Of a DNA stretch of 10,358 nt, positions 1-8,106 are shown piece after piece. The notes beneath the pieces were generated by a model. The model had not been told where the DNA came from and ran no database searches. It saw only the letters and a list, made by a program, of their open reading frames with translations. Positions within the stretch are counted from its first letter, which is position 1; each line of letters opens with the position of its first letter. The position numbers and the translations under genes were made by a program. This stretch comes from an uncultured Pseudorhodoferax sp. (lineage in GTDB: Bacteria > Pseudomonadota > Gammaproteobacteria > Burkholderiales > Burkholderiaceae). The DNA lies in contig CAJYRH010000016.1 in assembly GCA_913776795.1 (NCBI GenBank), positions 1 to 10,358 on the forward strand. Reading direction: 5' to 3'.

Positions 1-21
1 CCAATCCAGGCGTGGACTTGG

Positions 22-51
22 TTGACAATGCGTAAACAATTCTCCTAGATT
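22..51 (+). promoter_or_regulatory. Sigma70-like promoter of the RND efflux operon
   Basis: A perfect -35 hexamer TTGACA lies at 22-27. A -10-like TAGATT (4 of 6 matches to TATAAT) lies at 46-51, giving an 18-bp spacer. This AT-rich patch stands out from the GC-rich surroundings. Transcription would start near 58-60, leaving a leader of about 70 nt before the adaptor start at 128. The -10 runs into the palindrome at 50-71, the usual geometry for repression. The element is inferred from sequence only. Confidence 0.55.
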
Positions 52-71
52 ACTAACTCATCAGTCAGTAA
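50..71. promoter_or_regulatory. 22-bp palindromic operator, TetR/AcrR-family type
   Basis: The left half TTACTAACTCA (50-60) and the right half TCAGTCAGTAA (61-71) are reverse complements at 9 of 11 positions, with mismatches only at half-site positions 6 and 10. The size, the symmetry and the ACTnAC/GTnAGT core resemble operators of TetR/AcrR-type repressors that control RND pumps. It overlaps the end of the predicted -10 and the likely transcription start, so a bound dimer would block initiation. The regulator gene is not visible in the window. Calling it a TetR-family site is inference; the palindrome itself is directly seen. Confidence 0.65.
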
Positions 72-127
72 TGGGCTGGAGTACGCCCGAAGCGCGGGCC
101 TCCGGAGCTTTTGAGCAGGGCTTCCCA

Positions 128-1285
128 ATGTCACACCAGCCGAGGCGCATGCGCCGTTTCCCATGGCCGCGCGCGGCGGTCCTGCTCCTCGCCGCTGGGC
201 TGGCAGCCTGCAGCAAGCCGCCGGCCGAGCCCGAACCGGTGCGGGCCGTCAAGCTGCTGACGGTGGCCCCCGCGCCATCGACCTTCAGCACCGATTTTGC
301 AGGCGAGGTGCGGGCACGCGTGGAGTCCCGGCTGGGCTTTCGGGTTGCAGGCAAGATCGTGCGGCGCAACGTGGAGCTGGGGCAGACGGTGCGCGTGGGG
401 CAGGTGCTGGCCGAGCTCGACGCGCAGGACCTGCGCCTGGCTGCCGATGCCGCCCGGGCCCAGGTGGCCGCGGCGCAGACCAACCGAGACCTGGCGCTGG
501 CCGACCAGAAGCGCTACCGCGAACTGCGCGCGCAGAACTTCATTGCCGGCGCCGAGCTGGAGCGGCGCGAATCGGCTTACCAGGCGGCCCAGGCCCAGCT
601 GGACCAGGCGAAGGCACAGCTTTCGGCGCAGGGCAACCAGACCGCCTACGCCCGTCTTGTGGCCGATGTGGCCGGCGTCGTGACGGGCATCGAGGCCGAG
701 GTGGGACAGGTCGTGGCGGCCGGCACGCCGGTCGTGCGGCTGGCCCAGAGCGGAGCGCGCGACGTGGTGTTCGCTGTGCCCGAGGACCGGGTTGCGGCCG
801 TGGCCGTGGGTTCTCCCGTCGAAGTGCGCCAGTGGAACGCCGACGCGGTGCTCGCCGGTCGCGTGCGGGAGGTGGCGGCCAGCGCCGATGCCGCCACCCG
901 GACTTTTCAGGTCAAGGTGACGCTGGATGCGGCCACGCCGCCGCCGCTCGGTGCGACCGTGACCGTGACGCCCAAGGCCCTGAGCAGTGGCGGCATCCCG
1001 GTGATCAAGGTGCCGACGAGCGCCCTGCGGCAGGATGCCGGTACCGGCCAGACCTCGGTGCTGGTGCTGGACGAAGCGAGCATGACGGTGCGCCCGCAGC
1101 AGGTGACCATCGCCACGGCCGACGGCAACGACGCCGTGATCAGCACCGGCCTTGCGCCGGGCATGCGCATCGTGGCGGCCGGTGTGCACGTGCTGACGCC
1201 AGGCCAGAAGGTGTCCGTCTACCAGCCGCGCGTCGGCGGTGACAGGGCCGCTGCTGCGGCCGCGGCCGGTACTTCGCCGCGGTGA
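128..1285 (+). CDS. RND efflux periplasmic adaptor subunit (membrane fusion lipoprotein)
   Basis: This 385-residue protein is a HlyD/AcrA-type adaptor that would link the RND permease encoded next to it to an outer-membrane channel. I chose ATG 128 because AGGG at 117-120 lies 7 nt upstream and because it gives a clean lipoprotein signal: basic n-region RRMRR, hydrophobic AAVLLLAAGL, and lipobox LAAC with Cys28 as the lipidation site. An earlier in-frame ATG at 71 overlaps the operator, has no Shine-Dalgarno and would bury the signal. The first lipoyl half is at about residues 66-98 (GFRVAGKI at 70-77), a helical hairpin at about 100-172, and the second lipoyl half at about 173-208. Beta-barrel and membrane-proximal domains follow, with an Ala-rich tail. 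A small hairpin (GCCCG/CGGGC, 85-99) lies in the leader. The substrate cannot be told from sequence. Confidence 0.9.
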   Translation: MSHQPRRMRRFPWPRAAVLLLAAGLAACSKPPAEPEPVRAVKLLTVAPAPSTFSTDFAGEVRARVESRLGFRVAGKIVRRNVELGQTVRVGQVLAELDAQDLRLAADAARAQVAAAQTNRDLALADQKRYRELRAQNFIAGAELERRESAYQAAQAQLDQAKAQLSAQGNQTAYARLVADVAGVVTGIEAEVGQVVAAGTPVVRLAQSGARDVVFAVPEDRVAAVAVGSPVEVRQWNADAVLAGRVREVAASADAATRTFQVKVTLDAATPPPLGATVTVTPKALSSGGIPVIKVPTSALRQDAGTGQTSVLVLDEASMTVRPQQVTIATADGNDAVISTGLAPGMRIVAAGVHVLTPGQKVSVYQPRVGGDRAAAAAAAGTSPR

Positions 1286-1292
1286 GCCGACG

Positions 1293-4200
1293 ATGAGCGA
1301 CATGAACGGCATGGACCAGCCCAAGGCCGGTTTCAACCTCTCGCGCTGGGCGCTCGAACACCCGGCGCTCACGCGCTACCTGATGGTGGTGCTGATGCTG
1401 CTGGGCTTCGCCACCTATTTCCAGCTGGGACAGGACGAGGATCCGCCCTTCACCTTCCGTGCGATGGTGCTGCGCACCTATTGGCCAGGCGCCACGGCCC
1501 AGCAGGTTTCCGAGCAGGTCACCGACAAGCTGGAACGCACGCTGCAGGAGGTACCCTACGGCTTTCGCATCCGCAGCTACTCCAAGCCCGGCGAGTCGCA
1601 GATCGTCTTCGAGCTGAAGGACAGTTCGCCGCCCAAGGACGTGGCCAACCTGTGGTACGTGGTGCGCAAGAAGATCGGCGACATGCGCTATACGCTGCCG
1701 CAGGGCGTGCAGGGGCCGTTTTTCAATGACGACTTCGGCGACGTCTACGGCGTGATCTACGCCCTGTCGGCCGACGGCTTCAGCTACGCGGAACTGAAGA
1801 CCTTCGCGGACGACGCGCGCCAGGTGCTGCTGCGCGTGCCCGACGTGGCCAAGGTCGAGCTGTTCGGGGTGCAGGACGAGAAGGTCTATGTCGAGGTGTC
1901 CCAACTGCGCCTGGCGCAGTTGGGGCTGGACCTCTCGCAGGTGCTGGACCAGCTCGGCCAGCAGAATGCCGTCGTATCGGCCGGCACCATCCAGACGCCG
2001 GTGGATGTGCTGCAGGTGCGCGTGACGGGCCAGTTCAACGCCGTCGAGCAGCTGCGCGACATGCCGATCCGCGGACCCTCGGGGGCGCAACTGCGCCTGG
2101 GCGACATCGCCGAGATCCGCCGGGGCTACGTCGATCCGCCGATGGTGAAGGTGCGCCACGACGGCCGCGAGGTGATCGCCCTGGGCGTCTCCATGACCAA
2201 GGGCGGCGACATCATCCAGCTCGGCAAGGCGCTCAAGGTGGCGTTCGCCGACATCGGCAGGAGCCTGCCCGCCGGCGTAGTGCTGTCCCAGGTGCAGGAC
2301 CAGCCCAGCGCGGTGTCCAACTCGGTCAACGAGTTCGTGAAGGTGCTGATCGAGGCGGTGGTCATCGTGCTGGCCGTGAGCTTCATCTCCCTGGGATTCC
2401 ACCGCCGGCCCGGAGAGCATGGGCTGCTGCGCCGCTATTACATCGACATCCGGCCGGGCCTGGTGGTGGGCATCACGATCCCGCTGGTGTTGGCCGTGAC
2501 CTTCCTGGCCATGTGGTATTGGGGCATCGGCCTGCACAAGATCTCGCTGGGCTCGCTGATCATCGCGCTGGGCCTGCTGGTGGACGACGCCATCATCGCG
2601 GTCGAGATGATGGTGCGCAAGATGGAGGAGGGCTATGACAAGGTCCGTGCCGCCACCTTCGCCTACGAGATCACCGCCATGCCCATGCTCACGGGCACAC
2701 TGATCACGGCGGTGGGCTTCCTGCCCATCGGCATCGCCAAATCGGTGACCGGCGAATACACCTTCGCCATCTTCGCGGTGACGGTGATCGCGCTGGTGCT
2801 CAGCTGGTTCGTCTCGGTGTACTTCGTGCCCTACCTGGGCACGCTGATCCTCAAGCCCCAGCCACACCACGGCGAGGGTGCGGAGCATGGGCAGCCGCAC
2901 GAGATGTTCGACTCGGGCTTCTACAACGCCTTCCGCAAGTCGGTGAACTGGTGCGTGGCGCACCGCTGGCTCACCATCCTTGCCACCATCGGCGTGTTTG
3001 CGCTGGGCATCGTGGGCATGGGCAAGGTGCAGCAGCAGTTCTTCCCGGATTCCAGCCGGCCCGAGATCCTGGTGGAGATGTGGCTGCCCGAAGGCTCGGC
3101 GTTCTCGGCGAACGAGGAGGTGGCCAAGCGCCTGGAGAAGCGTTTGCAGCAGGAGCAGGGCGTGCGTTCGGTGACGCTGTGGATCGGCTCGGGCGTGCCG
3201 CGCTTTTACCTGCCGCTCGACCAGGTCTTCCCTCAGACCAACGTCGCCCAGTTCATTGTGCTGACCGAGTCCGTGCCGGCGCGAGAACACCTCCGGGTGG
3301 CGCTGCCCCGGCTGCTGGCCGAGGAATTTCCCGAAGTGCGCGGGCGCGTCAAGTTGCTGCCCAACGGGCCGCCCGTTCCCTATCCGGTGATGTTCCGCGT
3401 GATCGGCTCCGATCCGCAATTGCTGCGACAGCGTGCCGACGAGGTCAAGGCAGTGCTGCGCGAAAGCCCGAACACCCGCGGCGTCAACGACAACTGGAAC
3501 GAGTCGGTCAAGACGGTGCGGCTGGTGATCGACCAGACCAAGGCACGTGCCCTCGGGGTGACGAGCCAGGCGTTGGCGCAGACGTCCGCCACGGCCCTGA
3601 CGGGAACGACAGTGGGCCAGTTCCGCGAGTACGACAAGCTCATCGACATCGTGTTGCGCCAGCCCGCCAGCGAGCGCGCGGTGATCACCGACATTGCCAA
3701 CTCCTACATCACCACCGCCTCCGGCCGGTCGATCCCGGTCACGCAGATCGCCACGCCGGTGTTCGGCTGGGAGCCTGGCGTGATGTGGCGCGAGAACCGC
3801 GACTACGCCATCACCGTGCAGAGCGACGTGGTGGAAGGTCTGCAGGGCGCCACCGTCACGGCCGAGCTGCTGCCCAGGCTGCGCGCGCTGGAAGCGAAAT
3901 GGAAGCAGGACGGCCCCGGCGGGTACGCCGTGCAGGTCTCGGGTGCGGTGGAGGAAAGCAGCCGCGGCTCGTCGTCCATCGCTGCCGGCGTGCCCATCAT
4001 GCTGTTCCTCACCTTCACGCTGCTGATGCTGCAGCTGCAAAGCTTCAGCCGCGCCATGTTGGTGTTTCTGACCGGACCGCTGGGGATCGCCGGCGTTGCC
4101 GGCGCGTTGCTGCTGCTCAACCGTCCCTTCGGCTTCGTCGCTCTGCTCGGCGTGATCGCGCTGATGGGGATGATCCAGCGCAATTCGGTGATTTTGATCG

Positions 4201-4490
4201 ACCAGATCGAGCAGGACCGTGCGCGCGGCGTGCCGGCCTGGGATGCCATCGTCGAATCGGCCGTTCGCCGGCTGCGCCCGATCGTGCTGACCGCACTGGC
4301 GGCCGTGCTGGCGATGATCCCGCTGTCGCGCTCGGTGTTCTGGGGCCCGATGGCGGTCGCCATCATGGGTGGGCTGGTCGTTGCCACGGTGCTCACGCTG
4401 CTGTCACTTCCCGCGATGTATGCAGCGTGGTTCCGCGTGAAGCCCCCCACGGACGACGAGCGCGCAAGGGCGGTCGCTCCGGCTGGCTGA
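1293..4490 (+). CDS. RND efflux permease, AcrB/HAE1-like inner-membrane subunit
   Basis: This 1065-residue protein has the length and layout of a proton-driven AcrB-type exporter: TM1 at about residues 29-44, a large periplasmic loop, TM2-TM6, TM7, a second periplasmic loop (starting near FFPDSSRPE) and C-terminal TM8-TM12. The TM4 proton-relay pair is present as Asp431-Asp432 in GLLVDDAIIAVE, equivalent to AcrB D407/D408. The TM10 segment reads GMIQRNSVILIDQ, so Arg963 stands where AcrB has Lys940. Residues 370-387 form an Arg-rich insertion between TM2 and TM3. ATG 1293 was chosen because GGTGAG (1281-1286) lies 6 nt upstream. Only 7 bp separate it from the adaptor stop, so the two are co-transcribed and probably coupled. 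Multidrug or organic-compound export is likely; the substrate is unknown. No outer-membrane channel gene follows. Confidence 0.95.
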   Translation: MSDMNGMDQPKAGFNLSRWALEHPALTRYLMVVLMLLGFATYFQLGQDEDPPFTFRAMVLRTYWPGATAQQVSEQVTDKLERTLQEVPYGFRIRSYSKPGESQIVFELKDSSPPKDVANLWYVVRKKIGDMRYTLPQGVQGPFFNDDFGDVYGVIYALSADGFSYAELKTFADDARQVLLRVPDVAKVELFGVQDEKVYVEVSQLRLAQLGLDLSQVLDQLGQQNAVVSAGTIQTPVDVLQVRVTGQFNAVEQLRDMPIRGPSGAQLRLGDIAEIRRGYVDPPMVKVRHDGREVIALGVSMTKGGDIIQLGKALKVAFADIGRSLPAGVVLSQVQDQPSAVSNSVNEFVKVLIEAVVIVLAVSFISLGFHRRPGEHGLLRRYYIDIRPGLVVGITIPLVLAVTFLAMWYWGIGLHKISLGSLIIALGLLVDDAIIAVEMMVRKMEEGYDKVRAATFAYEITAMPMLTGTLITAVGFLPIGIAKSVTGEYTFAIFAVTVIALVLSWFVSVYFVPYLGTLILKPQPHHGEGAEHGQPHEMFDSGFYNAFRKSVNWCVAHRWLTILATIGVFALGIVGMGKVQQQFFPDSSRPEILVEMWLPEGSAFSANEEVAKRLEKRLQQEQGVRSVTLWIGSGVPRFYLPLDQVFPQTNVAQFIVLTESVPAREHLRVALPRLLAEEFPEVRGRVKLLPNGPPVPYPVMFRVIGSDPQLLRQRADEVKAVLRESPNTRGVNDNWNESVKTVRLVIDQTKARALGVTSQALAQTSATALTGTTVGQFREYDKLIDIVLRQPASERAVITDIANSYITTASGRSIPVTQIATPVFGWEPGVMWRENRDYAITVQSDVVEGLQGATVTAELLPRLRALEAKWKQDGPGGYAVQVSGAVEESSRGSSSIAAGVPIMLFLTFTLLMLQLQSFSRAMLVFLTGPLGIAGVAGALLLLNRPFGFVALLGVIALMGMIQRNSVILIDQIEQDRARGVPAWDAIVESAVRRLRPIVLTALAAVLAMIPLSRSVFWGPMAVAIMGGLVVATVLTLLSLPAMYAAWFRVKPPTDDERARAVAPAG

Positions 4491-4531
4491 GCCATGCCTG
4501 CCGGCCGCGCAGGGCGGCTTGCGCGACCAGC

Positions 4532-4537
4532 TAAAAT
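4532..4537 (+). promoter_or_regulatory. -10 element of the tRNA-Leu (and probably tig) promoter
   Basis: TAAAAT matches the -10 consensus at 5 of 6 positions and stands alone in a GC-rich gap. It ends 18 nt before the mature tRNA 5' end, so the precursor would carry a leader of about 12 nt. No convincing -35 is seen at 16-18 nt; TTGCGC at 4519-4524 is too close. With no other promoter before tig, this is the best candidate for driving both the tRNA and trigger factor. Confidence 0.45.
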
Positions 4538-4555
4538 GGCCGGTTGACCGAGACT

Positions 4556-4642
4556 GCGCGGGTGGCGAAATTGGTAGACGCACCAGGTTTAGGTCCTGAC
4601 GCCAGCAATGGTGTGGGGGTTCGAGTCCCCCCCCGCGCACCA
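4556..4642 (+). tRNA. tRNA-Leu (anticodon UAG)
   Basis: The 87-nt gene folds as a class II tRNA. The acceptor stem is GCGCGGG (4556-4562) with CCCGCGC (4632-4638), followed by discriminator A4639 and an encoded CCA at 4640-4642. The D-arm region contains AATTGGTAGA. The anticodon loop TTTAGGT (4588-4594) holds TAG at 4590-4592, which reads CUA and probably other CUN leucine codons. The long variable arm (CGCC, loop AGCAAT, GGTG) and discriminator A are leucine features. The T-stem is GGGGG/CCCCC with loop TTCGAGT. The outermost anticodon-stem pair is a C4583-A4599 mismatch. It lies 65 nt after the permease stop and 28 nt before tig. Confidence 0.97.
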
Positions 4643-4670
4643 CACCCTATTTCATTTACCCGAGACCACC

Positions 4671-5984
4671 ATGGCCGTTACCGTTGAAAACCTCGAAAAG
4701 CTGGAGCGCAAGATCACCCTGTCGTTGCCGGTGGACGTCATCCAGAACGAGGTCAACAACCGCCTCAAGAAGATCGCGCGCACCGTGAAGATGGACGGCT
4801 TCCGTCCCGGCAAGGTGCCCATGAACGTCGTGGCGCAGCGCTATGGCTACTCGGTGCACTACGAAGTCATGAACGACAAGGTGGGAGAGGCCTTCTCCGC
4901 CGCGGCCAACGAAGCCCAGCTGCGCGTGGCTGGTCAGCCGCGCATCAGCGAGAAGGAAGGCGCGCCCGAGGGCCAGCTGGCCTTCGACGCGATCTTCGAG
5001 GTCTTCCCGGACGTGGTGATCAACGACCTGTCCACTGCCGAGATCGAGCGCCTGTCGGCAGAGGTGACCGACGCGGCCATCGACAAGACGCTGGACATCC
5101 TGCGCAAGCAGCGCCGCAGCTTCGCCCAACGCGCGCAGGATGCCGCCGCTGCCGACGGCGACCGCGTGACGGTCGATTTCGAAGGCAAGATCGACGGCGA
5201 GCCCTTCCAGGGCGGCAAGGCCGAGGACTTCCAGTACGTGGTTGGCGAAGGCCAGATGCTCAAGGAGTTCGAAGACGCCGTGCGCGGCATGAAGGCCGGC
5301 GAGAGCCGCACCTTCCCGCTGGCCTTCCCGGCCGATTACCACGGCAAGGACGTGGCCGGCAAGCAGGCCGACTTCCTGGTCACGGTCAAGAAGATCGAGT
5401 CGAGCCACATGCCCGAGGTCGACGACACGCTGGCCAAGTCATTGGGCATCGCCGACGGCACCGTGGCCGGACTGCGCGCCGACATCCGCAAGAACCTGGA
5501 GCGCGAAGTCAAGTTCCGCCTGCTGGCGCGCAACAAGCAGGCCGTCATGGACGCACTGCTGACCAAGGCCGAGCTCGATCTGCCCAACGCCAGCGTCCAG
5601 GCCGAAGTTGGCCGGCTGATCGAAAGCACCCGTGCAGACCTGAAGCAGCGCGGCATGAAGGACGCCGACAAGGCGCCCATCCCGGAGGACATCGTGCGTC
5701 CCCAGGCCGAGCGCCGCGTGCGCCTGGGCCTGGTGGTGGCCGAGCTGGTGCGCAAGAACGACCTCGTGGCCAAGCCCGAGCAGATCAAGGCCCACATCGA
5801 CGACCTGGCCGCCAGCTACGAGAAGCCTGAGGATGTGGTGCGCTGGTACTACGGTGACCGCCAGCGGCTTGCCGACGTCGAGGCGGCCGTGCTCGAGAAC
5901 AACGTGACCGACTACGTGCTGGCCCAGGCCAAGGTCACCGACAAGACGATCGGCTTCGACGAGCTGATGGCCCAGCAGGGCTGA
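4671..5984 (+). CDS. tig: Trigger factor, ribosome-associated chaperone and peptidyl-prolyl isomerase
   Basis: This 437-residue protein (E. coli TF has 432) binds ribosomal protein L23 at the exit tunnel and shields nascent chains. The N-terminal ribosome-binding domain carries the signature GFRPGKVP at residues 43-50. The FKBP-type isomerase domain covers about 163-243, from [15 protein letters not shown] to the VTVKKIE region. The C-terminal helical chaperone arms cover about 245-437. ATG 4671 gives the expected N-terminus [10 protein letters not shown]. An upstream in-frame ATG at 4608 lies inside the tRNA and is rejected. The start has no real Shine-Dalgarno: the 12 nt before it read CGAGACCACC with two flanking bases and offer only a GAG. 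It follows the tRNA by 28 nt with no terminator and precedes clpP by 71 nt. Confidence 0.98.
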   Translation: MAVTVENLEKLERKITLSLPVDVIQNEVNNRLKKIARTVKMDGFRPGKVPMNVVAQRYGYSVHYEVMNDKVGEAFSAAANEAQLRVAGQPRISEKEGAPEGQLAFDAIFEVFPDVVINDLSTAEIERLSAEVTDAAIDKTLDILRKQRRSFAQRAQDAAAADGDRVTVDFEGKIDGEPFQGGKAEDFQYVVGEGQMLKEFEDAVRGMKAGESRTFPLAFPADYHGKDVAGKQADFLVTVKKIESSHMPEVDDTLAKSLGIADGTVAGLRADIRKNLEREVKFRLLARNKQAVMDALLTKAELDLPNASVQAEVGRLIESTRADLKQRGMKDADKAPIPEDIVRPQAERRVRLGLVVAELVRKNDLVAKPEQIKAHIDDLAASYEKPEDVVRWYYGDRQRLADVEAAVLENNVTDYVLAQAKVTDKTIGFDELMAQQG

Positions 5985-5993
5985 TGCCCGGGT

Positions 5994-6019
5994 GGGCCTT
6001 GCGTTGCGATGCAGGGCCC
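5994..6019 (+). other. RNA hairpin in the tig-clpP spacer
   Basis: GGGCCTTGC (5994-6002) can pair over 9 bp, including one wobble, with GCAGGGCCC (6011-6019) around an 8-nt loop. No U-run follows, so it is not an intrinsic terminator. It begins 9 nt after the tig stop and ends 36 nt before the clpP start. It could stabilise the upstream 3' end or mark a processing point between tig and clpP. That role is inference. Confidence 0.4.
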
Positions 6020-6055
6020 CCATCTGCCGCTTGCCAACCTAATTCCGGAGAAAAC

Positions 6056-6676
6056 ATGGCCATCCACAACAGTGCGCTCGAAACCCAGAACCTGGGCATG
6101 GTTCCCATGGTCATCGAGCAGTCGGGCCGCGGCGAGCGTTCCTACGACATCTACTCGCGCCTGCTGAAAGAGCGCGTGATCTTCCTGGTTGGCGAGGTCA
6201 ACGACCAGACCGCGAACCTGGTGGTGGCGCAGCTGCTGTTCCTGGAGAGCGAGAACCCCGACAAGGACATCTCGTTCTACATCAATTCGCCTGGTGGCAG
6301 CGTGACGGCCGGCATGGCCATCTACGACACCATGCAGTTCATCAAGCCCGACGTGTCCACGCTGTGCGTGGGCTTCGCGGCTAGCATGGGTGCCTTCCTG
6401 CTGGCGGCTGGTGCCAAGGGCAAGCGCTTCTCGCTGCCCAACTCCAAGATCATGATCCACCAGGTGCTGGGCGGCGCTCGGGGTCAGGCGACGGACATCG
6501 AGATCCATGCGCGCGACATCCTGCGCACCAAGGACCAGATGAACCGCATCCTGGCCGAGCGTACCGGGCAGCCGCTGGACAAGATCAAGCACGACACCGA
6601 GCGCGACTACTTCCTGGAAGCGAACGAAGCCAAGGAGTACGGCCTCGTGGACCAGGTGATCTCGCGCCGGCCCTGA
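6056..6676 (+). CDS. clpP: ATP-dependent Clp protease proteolytic subunit ClpP
   Basis: This 206-residue serine peptidase would form the two-ring 14-mer chamber that degrades substrates fed by ClpX or ClpA. The catalytic triad is intact: Ser110 in GFAASMGAF, His135 in MIHQVLGG and Asp184 in TERDYF, each one less than the E. coli S111/H136/D185 numbering. The substrate-site motif [10 protein letters not shown] is at 77-86. Alignment with E. coli suggests that a short propeptide is removed before Gly14, leaving a mature start GMVPMVIEQ; this cleavage is inferred. ATG 6056 is supported by GGAG (6047-6050) with a 5-nt spacer. A strong terminator follows the stop, so the transcript probably ends before clpX. 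Confidence 0.98.
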   Translation: MAIHNSALETQNLGMVPMVIEQSGRGERSYDIYSRLLKERVIFLVGEVNDQTANLVVAQLLFLESENPDKDISFYINSPGGSVTAGMAIYDTMQFIKPDVSTLCVGFAASMGAFLLAAGAKGKRFSLPNSKIMIHQVLGGARGQATDIEIHARDILRTKDQMNRILAERTGQPLDKIKHDTERDYFLEANEAKEYGLVDQVISRRP

Positions 6677-6693
6677 TCCGGCCTGTGCTGCAG

Positions 6694-6710
6694 CCGCGCG
6701 GACTGCGCGG
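6694..6710 (+). other. Small GC hairpin directly before the clpP terminator
   Basis: CCGCGC (6694-6699) and GCGCGG (6705-6710) form a 6-bp stem with a GGACT loop. It ends immediately before the terminator stem that begins at 6711. It may stack on that structure or help protect the clpP 3' end. There is no U-run of its own. Role unknown. Confidence 0.35.
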
Positions 6711-6745
6711 AAACGGCGCCTTTTTCACGAAAAGGCGCCGTTTTT
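6711..6745 (+). terminator. Strong intrinsic terminator after clpP
   Basis: AAACGGCGCCTTTT (6711-6724) and AAAAGGCGCCGTTT (6730-6743) are perfect reverse complements, giving a 14-bp stem with a 5-nt TCACG loop and a T-run at 6741-6745. This is a textbook rho-independent terminator. It starts 34 nt after the clpP stop and ends 44 nt before clpX, so it should largely separate the two transcripts. The A-run at the left edge could give weak termination on the opposite strand. Confidence 0.9.
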
Positions 6746-6753
6746 CGTTTGGT

Positions 6754-6759
6754 TATCAT
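6754..6759 (+). promoter_or_regulatory. Candidate -10 of a clpX promoter
   Basis: TATCAT (5 of 6 matches to TATAAT) lies 30 nt before the clpX start, just after the clpP terminator. A separate clpX promoter is expected if that terminator is efficient. No good -35 is visible; the expected position falls inside the terminator stem. Transcription would start near 6766, giving a leader of about 24 nt that carries the AAAGG at 6776-6780. Confidence 0.35.
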
Positions 6760-6789
6760 TGCCCAACGTCTTTTTAAAGGCATTCCTCC

Positions 6790-8055
<1,266 letters not shown>

Positions 8056-8062
8056 CCGTGCT

Positions 8063-8096
8063 GCCGGCAGCGGCCCTGGAGTCAGTGCCGGCTTTC
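8063..8096 (+). terminator. Weak candidate terminator after clpX
   Basis: GCCGGCA (8063-8069) and TGCCGGC (8086-8092) form a 7-bp GC-rich stem with a 16-nt loop, followed by TTTC. The stop codon of clpX lies 7 nt upstream. The long loop and short, interrupted T-run make it a modest terminator at best. Confidence 0.35.
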
Positions 8097-8106
8097 TTCC
8101 ACCCAT

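Noticed and set aside
28..48. Six-codon leader ORF (MRKQFS) inside the efflux promoter
   Set aside because: Its ATG directly follows the -35 hexamer, so it lies upstream of the predicted transcription start and would not be in the mRNA.
71..127. N-terminal extension of the adaptor from the in-frame ATG at 71
   Set aside because: This ATG overlaps the operator, has no Shine-Dalgarno and would place 19 residues before a good lipoprotein signal peptide. ATG 128 has AGGG at proper spacing.
1140..4040. Very long open frame on the minus strand (about 966 codons) opposite the adaptor and permease
   Set aside because: It is the antisense shadow of GC-rich codons. The translation is rich in His, Gln, Arg and Asp, with no recognisable domain, while the + strand encodes a complete RND permease with all expected motifs.
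2951..4534. Second + strand open frame of about 527 codons inside the permease
   Set aside because: It is an out-of-frame Arg/Ala/Gly-rich translation, and the permease frame carries clear TM and RND motifs over the same bases.
4501..4543. Possible terminator after the permease: CCGGCC (4501-4506) pairing with GGCCGG (4538-4543)
   Set aside because: The loop is 31 nt and no T-run follows. The right arm directly follows the tRNA -10. I see no convincing intrinsic terminator for the efflux operon, so read-through into the tRNA is possible.
4555..4645. tRNA-Leu as an attachment site for an integrated element
   Set aside because: tRNA genes are common integration targets, but I see no integrase, no repeated tRNA 3' end and no change in base composition; housekeeping genes follow immediately.
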